Shown here: positions 4,888 through 7,890 of the stretch, piece by piece | How the letters are laid out: each line of letters begins with the position of its first letter | How positions within the stretch are numbered: the stretch's first letter is position 1 | Source: Clostridiales bacterium | Lineage (GTDB): Bacteria > Bacillota > Clostridia > Tissierellales > Sedimentibacteraceae | Assembly (NCBI GenBank): GCA_003497505.1 | Contig: DNNV01000054.1 | Location: 1 to 7,890 of the forward strand | Direction: 5' to 3' | Length of the DNA stretch: 7,890 nucleotides | The notes under the pieces: generated by a model | Databases searched by the model: none | The model's input: only the letters and a program-made list of their open reading frames with translations | Told to the model about the DNA's origin: nothing | Program-made: the position numbers and the translations under genes

Positions 4888-5328
4888 ATGAAGTACGATA
4901 AAAACAGCTACAAGCAGGTGGTAAGTGAGCATACTCCAAAAAATAACATGCTGAAAAACTGTGTATGGGCATTTATTTTTGGAGGTGCTATCTGCCTGTT
5001 GGGAGAAATAATAAAAAATATATTTGTGTCGGGCTTCAATGTGCCTGAAAAAGATGCGGGACCAATGACTTCTGTAGCCTTGATTGCTCTCAGTGCCCTG
5101 TTTACAGGAATTGGGTGGTATGATAAGCTGGGCAAAAAAGGCGGGGCGGGAACAGTGGTCCCCATCACGGGCTTTGCAAACTCAGTAGTTTCTCCTGCTC
5201 TTGAATTTAAGAGAGAGGGGTTCGTATTGGGCACGGCTTCAAATATTTTTAAGCTTGCAGGTCCGGTGTTGGTTTTCGGATATTTTTCAGCATTTATTGT
5301 GGGCTTGTTGAGCCTTCTGTTTAAATGA
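4888..5328 (+). CDS. spoVAC: SpoVAC, forespore membrane channel protein
   Basis: This gene encodes 146 residues, close to the 150 of the Bacillus protein. SpoVAC sits in the spore inner membrane and behaves as a mechanosensitive channel; with SpoVAD and SpoVAE it moves calcium-dipicolinate into the forespore and out during germination. The polar N-terminus (1-23) is followed by membrane segments at about 25-46, 60-78 and 118-144. Between them lies the family signature GWYDKLGKKGGAGTVVPITGF (76-96, given as two parts: GWYDKL and GTVVPITGFANSVV). GGAGG overlaps the upstream stop codon and lies a few bases before the ATG. It is paralogous to SpoVAE downstream, sharing GG.IC..G near the start and YDK...VP..GF in the middle. 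Intact, with no missing segment. Confidence 0.95.
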   Translation: MKYDKNSYKQVVSEHTPKNNMLKNCVWAFIFGGAICLLGEIIKNIFVSGFNVPEKDAGPMTSVALIALSALFTGIGWYDKLGKKGGAGTVVPITGFANSVVSPALEFKREGFVLGTASNIFKLAGPVLVFGYFSAFIVGLLSLLFK

Positions 5329-5342
5329 TAATAAGTTAAAGT

Positions 5343-5358
5343 GAGGAGAAATAATTTG
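5343..5358 (+). promoter_or_regulatory. Ribosome binding site that sets a TTG start for spoVAD
   Basis: GAGGAGA (5343-5349) lies six bases before TTG at 5356-5358. An in-frame GTG at 5341 lies in front of this site and so cannot use it. The TTG start gives the residue numbering expected from the Bacillus protein, with the thiolase-type Cys at 110. Confidence 0.75.
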
Positions 5359-6351
5359 AAAAAGGTTGGAAAGCAAACATTCAGAATAAAAGATGACGTA
5401 TATATAAGGGATGTATTTACTATCGGGGGGAAAAAAGAGGGAGAAGGTCCCTTGGGTAAAGAATTTGACATGATTGTAGACGATGACCTGTGGGGAGAGG
5501 ACAGCTGGGAAAAATGCGAACTGAAATTTCAGAAAGAGACAGTCCAGCATTTGATGAATAAAAATAATCTGAATACTGATGATATTGATATTTTAATTTC
5601 AGGAGATTTGTTAAATCAAATAACGTCATCGTCATTTGCGGCCAGAGATTTGATGCTTCCGCACATAGGAGTTTATGGAGCTTGCTCCACAATGGCTCTG
5701 ACAATGGGATTAGGTGCACTCATAATTGACGGAGGCTTCGCAAGCGACATAATATGCGTTACATCCAGCCATTTTTGCAGTGCGGAAAGACAATACAGGC
5801 TACCGCTTGAAATGGGAGGACAGAGGCATATGTCGGCACAGTGGACTGTAACAGGTTCTGCAGCAGTATGGCTGTCCAACAGCGGAAGCGGGCCGAGGAT
5901 AAAAAATGTTACATTTGGAAAAATTCAGGATTTGGGTGTTAAGGATGTAAACAATATGGGAGCGGCAATGGCTCCGGCAGCATATGATTCCCTTAAACAG
6001 CATTTGGATGATACGGGTACAGAATATGATTTAATCGTTACCGGAGATTTGGGTACTGTAGGTAAATCAATTGTGAATAAGATGTTTAATGAGGACAAAA
6101 ACAGTATTGAAAGCAAGTATGACGATTGCGGCACAATAATTTATGATATTGAAAAGCAGGACGTTCATGCAGGAGGCAGCGGATGCGGATGCTCCGCATC
6201 AGTTTTCGGAGCATTTCTGTACAAGAAATTGCAGAACAGGGAAATAAACAAGCTGCTGTTTACTTCCACAGGTGCACTGCATTCACCTACCGCCATGCTT
6301 CAGGGAGAAAGCATACCCGGTATTGCGCACTGCGTGGGCATTGAAATGTGA
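5356..6351 (+). CDS. spoVAD: SpoVAD, dipicolinic-acid-binding thiolase-like protein
   Basis: This gene encodes 331 residues from the TTG start, against 338 in Bacillus. SpoVAD has a thiolase/ketosynthase fold but serves as the dipicolinic-acid-binding part of the SpoVA channel, at the surface of the forespore inner membrane; no membrane segment is seen, as expected. Family marks are an N-terminal VGKQTFRI, the loop DLLNQITSSSFAARDL (84-99), the Cys-containing YGACSTM with C110, HFCSAERQYRLPLEMGGQR in the middle, TGDLGTVGKSI, and a Gly/Cys-rich C-terminal HAGGSGCGCSA. The Arg/Gln-rich middle motif is the usual SpoVAD signature. It lies 27 bases after spoVAC and ends seven bases before spoVAE, within one operon. 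Nothing is truncated or altered. Confidence 0.95.
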   Translation: MKKVGKQTFRIKDDVYIRDVFTIGGKKEGEGPLGKEFDMIVDDDLWGEDSWEKCELKFQKETVQHLMNKNNLNTDDIDILISGDLLNQITSSSFAARDLMLPHIGVYGACSTMALTMGLGALIIDGGFASDIICVTSSHFCSAERQYRLPLEMGGQRHMSAQWTVTGSAAVWLSNSGSGPRIKNVTFGKIQDLGVKDVNNMGAAMAPAAYDSLKQHLDDTGTEYDLIVTGDLGTVGKSIVNKMFNEDKNSIESKYDDCGTIIYDIEKQDVHAGGSGCGCSASVFGAFLYKKLQNREINKLLFTSTGALHSPTAMLQGESIPGIAHCVGIEM

Positions 6352-6358
6352 GGTATAT

Positions 6359-6715
6359 ATGAATTACGTGATGAGTTTTGTAGTAGGCGGTATTATTTGT
6401 GTTATTGGGCAAATAGTAATCGATACTTTTAAAAAGAACAATGCATACCTGCTGGTTTTATTGGTGGTTGCAGGAACATTTTTAGGATATTTCGGAATAT
6501 ACGACAAAGTTATTGAAATAGGCTATTCAGGTGCTACAGTACCTCTTTTGGGCTTTGGGCATTCCCTGGCGGAGGGTGCTGTGGAAGAAGCGGCATCAAA
6601 GGGCTTTATGGGTGCACTGAGCGGAGGAGTGATAAGAACAGCCCCCGGCGTTGCTGCAGCACTGTTGTTTGGTTACATAGCAGCAGTGATATTTAATCCT
6701 AAAGGAAATAAATAA
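6359..6715 (+). CDS. spoVAE: SpoVAE (SpoVAEb type), forespore membrane protein
   Basis: This gene encodes 118 residues, matching the roughly 116 of the Bacillus SpoVAEb. It is an inner-membrane partner of SpoVAC and SpoVAD in dipicolinate transport. Membrane segments lie at about 4-22, 30-48 and 93-113. The motif GIYDKV...GATVPLLGFGHSLAEG (46-73) parallels the SpoVAC signature. The ATG follows GAGG (6350-6353) by five bases, and that site overlaps the end of spoVAD. A longer frame starting at 6272 overlaps spoVAD heavily and adds non-conserved residues, so it was not used. No SpoVAA, SpoVAB, SpoVAEa or SpoVAF gene is present; the three-gene C-D-E set is common in clostridia. A terminator follows. 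Confidence 0.93.
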   Translation: MNYVMSFVVGGIICVIGQIVIDTFKKNNAYLLVLLVVAGTFLGYFGIYDKVIEIGYSGATVPLLGFGHSLAEGAVEEAASKGFMGALSGGVIRTAPGVAAALLFGYIAAVIFNPKGNK

Positions 6716-6727
6716 ATACCATATTGT

Positions 6728-6751
6728 AAAGCGCAGATAATCTGCGCTTTT
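6728..6751 (+). terminator. Rho-independent terminator after spoVAE
   Basis: AAAGCGCAGA (6728-6737) and TCTGCGCTTT (6741-6750) are perfect ten-base complements around a TAA loop, with another T directly after. It closes the spoVA operon and insulates it from the iron-uptake genes. Confidence 0.85.
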
Positions 6752-6795
6752 GCTGTTATTTAAGTAACATATTCAATAATTCCCAAAATTTACTA

Positions 6796-6824
6796 TTGAC
6801 GGACAAAGAATCAGATGCTATTAT
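6796..6824 (+). promoter_or_regulatory. Sigma-A promoter of the siderophore permease operon
   Basis: TTGACG (6796-6801) and TATTAT (6819-6824) are 17 bases apart, and TGC (6816-6818) before the -10 makes it an extended element. Transcription should start around 6831, inside the Fur box. Confidence 0.8.
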
Positions 6825-6828
6825 CGTT

Positions 6829-6847
6829 GATAATGATAATCACTATC
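6829..6847 (+). promoter_or_regulatory. Fur box (iron-responsive operator)
   Basis: GATAATGATAATCACTATC matches the 19-base Fur consensus GATAATGATAATCATTATC at 18 positions. It lies within a larger perfect palindrome with arms CGTTGATA (6825-6832) and TATCAACG (6844-6851). It covers the expected transcription start, so iron-loaded Fur should repress the operon. Confidence 0.9.
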
Positions 6848-6865
6848 AACGAATAGGAGCGATAA

Positions 6866-7783
6866 ATGAACAAGTGGTATCTTATCATGATTTTAGTTAT
6901 ATTATCTGCCATTTCCCTTATGCTGGGCGTTGCGGACATAAGCAGTGATATACAAATACTTTTTCAGAGCAGGTTTCCGAGGCTCATAAGCATCATAGCC
7001 GCAGGCGCGGGTATGAGTATAGCGGGATTGATAATGCAGCAATTGAGCAGAAATAAGTTTGTTTCACCCACCACCGCAGCAACCGAGGACTCGGCAAAGC
7101 TTGGTGTATTGGTAGCGATGGTGCTGCTTCCGGGTATAGGCACTTTTAAGACAATGATAGTATCTTTTGCCTTTGCCGTCAGCGGAACATTTTTATTTAT
7201 GGCGATATTAAAGAAAATTAAGTTCAGAAATATTGTCTATGTCCCTTTAATAGGAATAATGCTTGGAAATATAATAGATTCTGCTGCAGCGTTCCTCGCA
7301 TACAAATACGATGTTGTGCAAAGCGTATCTTCGTGGCTGATGGGAGATTTTTCAATGATTATCAAAGGTAGATACGAGCTTTTGTACATAAGTATACCGT
7401 TGATAATGATTGCATTTACCTATGCAAACAAATTTACCATTGCTGGTATGGGTGAAGATTTTTCTAAAAACCTGGGGCTTAATTATAATCAGGTAATGAA
7501 TATAGGTCTTATCATAGTGTCTCTTATATCCTCATTGGTAATTATCACTGTGGGCAAAATTCCTTTTTTAGGTCTTATTGTCCCAAATATTATATCGATT
7601 ATTAATGGCGATAACCTGAAAAACAACATAGTTATGACGGCGTTGTTCGGTGCGGTATTTCTTCTTGCATGCGACATATTCGGACGACTGATTATATACC
7701 CCTACGAAATACCCATAAGCCTTACGGCAGGCGTTATAGGAAGTGTAATATTCCTTTATCTTGTTTGGAGGAGGAAAAGTTGA
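6866..7783 (+). CDS. Iron-siderophore ABC transporter permease, FecCD family (YclN/FatD/CeuB-like)
   Basis: This gene encodes 305 residues. FecCD permeases form the membrane channel of siderophore importers, working with a binding lipoprotein and an ATPase. The hydrophobic profile gives about nine or ten helices along the whole length. Family marks are SRFPRLISIIAAGAG (35-49) and GLIMQQLSRNKFVSPTTAAT (54-73), typical of the YclN/FatD/CeuB branch. Others are the ATPase-contact loop GEDFSKNLGLN (196-206), IPFLGLIVPNIISI (232-245) and IFGRLIIYPYEIPI (271-284). AGGAG (6855-6859) lies six bases before the ATG. It is controlled by the Fur box upstream. The stop codon shares one base with the next start (TGATG at 7781-7785), as in the two-permease operons of this branch. 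The ATPase and binding protein would lie to the right, outside the window. The actual siderophore cannot be told. Confidence 0.93.
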   Translation: MNKWYLIMILVILSAISLMLGVADISSDIQILFQSRFPRLISIIAAGAGMSIAGLIMQQLSRNKFVSPTTAATEDSAKLGVLVAMVLLPGIGTFKTMIVSFAFAVSGTFLFMAILKKIKFRNIVYVPLIGIMLGNIIDSAAAFLAYKYDVVQSVSSWLMGDFSMIIKGRYELLYISIPLIMIAFTYANKFTIAGMGEDFSKNLGLNYNQVMNIGLIIVSLISSLVIITVGKIPFLGLIVPNIISIINGDNLKNNIVMTALFGAVFLLACDIFGRLIIYPYEIPISLTAGVIGSVIFLYLVWRRKS

Positions 7784-7890
7784 TGTCTGATAATGAGAGA
7801 AATAAGTTAATATATATTTTAGCTGCCTTTTCATTGATGTTGATTTTAGGCTTTGTATTGATAGGAATTAATTCAAATAATTTTAATTAA
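7783..7890 (+). CDS. Second FecCD-type siderophore permease, N-terminal part, ending in a stop (truncated or broken)
   Basis: The ATG at 7783 overlaps the previous stop codon, with GGAGGAGG (around 7767-7774) upstream. The frame gives MSDNERNK, a hydrophobic helix (about 9-28) and GINSNNFN, the expected opening of the partner permease (YclO/FatC/CeuC type), in which a G.(N/D)..N(W/F) motif is followed by an aromatic residue and the RR(I/L)PK stretch. Here codon 36 is TAA (7888-7890), the last three bases of the window. A full protein would be about 310-320 residues. Either the gene is interrupted by a nonsense change or frameshift, or the final bases are unreliable at a sequence end. The upstream in-frame ATG at 7669 lies inside the first permease and is not the start. 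Confidence 0.6.
   Translation: MSDNERNKLIYILAAFSLMLILGFVLIGINSNNFN

Noticed and set aside
5341..5355. GTG at 5341 as the start of spoVAD
   Set aside because: It lies before the only good ribosome binding site, while TTG at 5356 has correct spacing and matches the family start.
4908..5471. Long minus-strand frame of 187 codons across spoVAC
   Set aside because: It is the antisense of the well-recognised spoVAC and spoVAD genes, has no supporting ribosome binding site, and its product has unlikely composition.
6272..6358. Longer SpoVAE starting at 6272
   Set aside because: The extra 29 residues come from the spoVAD sequence in another frame and do not look like SpoVAE; ATG at 6359 has its own ribosome binding site.
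7669..7782. Upstream in-frame ATG for the second permease
   Set aside because: The added residues lie within the first permease gene in another frame, are not permease-like, and the ATG at 7783 has a strong ribosome binding site and the TGATG overlap.

Overview
The window looks like AT-rich chromosomal DNA from an endospore-forming, Gram-positive anaerobe of the Clostridia/Tissierellia type. This rests on strong purine-rich Shine-Dalgarno sites, a Gram-positive LexA box, spoIIAA/spoIIAB and spoVAC-spoVAD-spoVAE, and an ArlRS-like two-component pair. I cannot name the species. No rRNA, tRNA, insertion sequence, integrase, phage gene or CRISPR array is visible.

Left edge (1-1000). The 5' end of a Cys-rich minus-strand gene runs off position 1. 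It is followed by about 390 bp without a conventional gene, which holds nested inverted repeats, a small hydrophobic minus-strand reading frame and a strong plus-strand terminator. Next comes a 77-codon gene behind an extended -10 promoter with a LexA (SOS) box just downstream. This gene lies between two diverged copies of a short GC-rich repeat block. The second copy carries three GGGCAAATC units.

Middle (1000-3700). A DUF4342-like membrane protein is followed, after a hairpin and a good sigma-A promoter, by an OmpR-family response regulator and its membrane histidine kinase.

Sporulation block (3785-6751). A sigma-H-like promoter precedes spoIIAA and spoIIAB, the anti-anti-sigma and anti-sigma factors that control forespore sigma-F. 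The sigma-F gene, which normally follows directly, is absent; 169 bp with a terminator lies there instead. A 39-codon membrane peptide gene then leads into spoVAC, spoVAD and spoVAE, the core of the forespore inner-membrane channel that takes up dipicolinic acid and releases it at germination. A strong terminator closes this block.

Right edge (6752-7890). A sigma-A promoter overlapped by a near-perfect Fur box drives a FecCD-type siderophore permease of the YclN/FatD/CeuB kind. A second permease gene is coupled to it by a TGATG overlap. Its frame meets a stop after 35 codons, exactly at the window end.

The points most worth checking are the missing sigF, the SOS-controlled small gene between repeats, and the structured 241-379 region, which has some features of a type I toxin-antitoxin locus.
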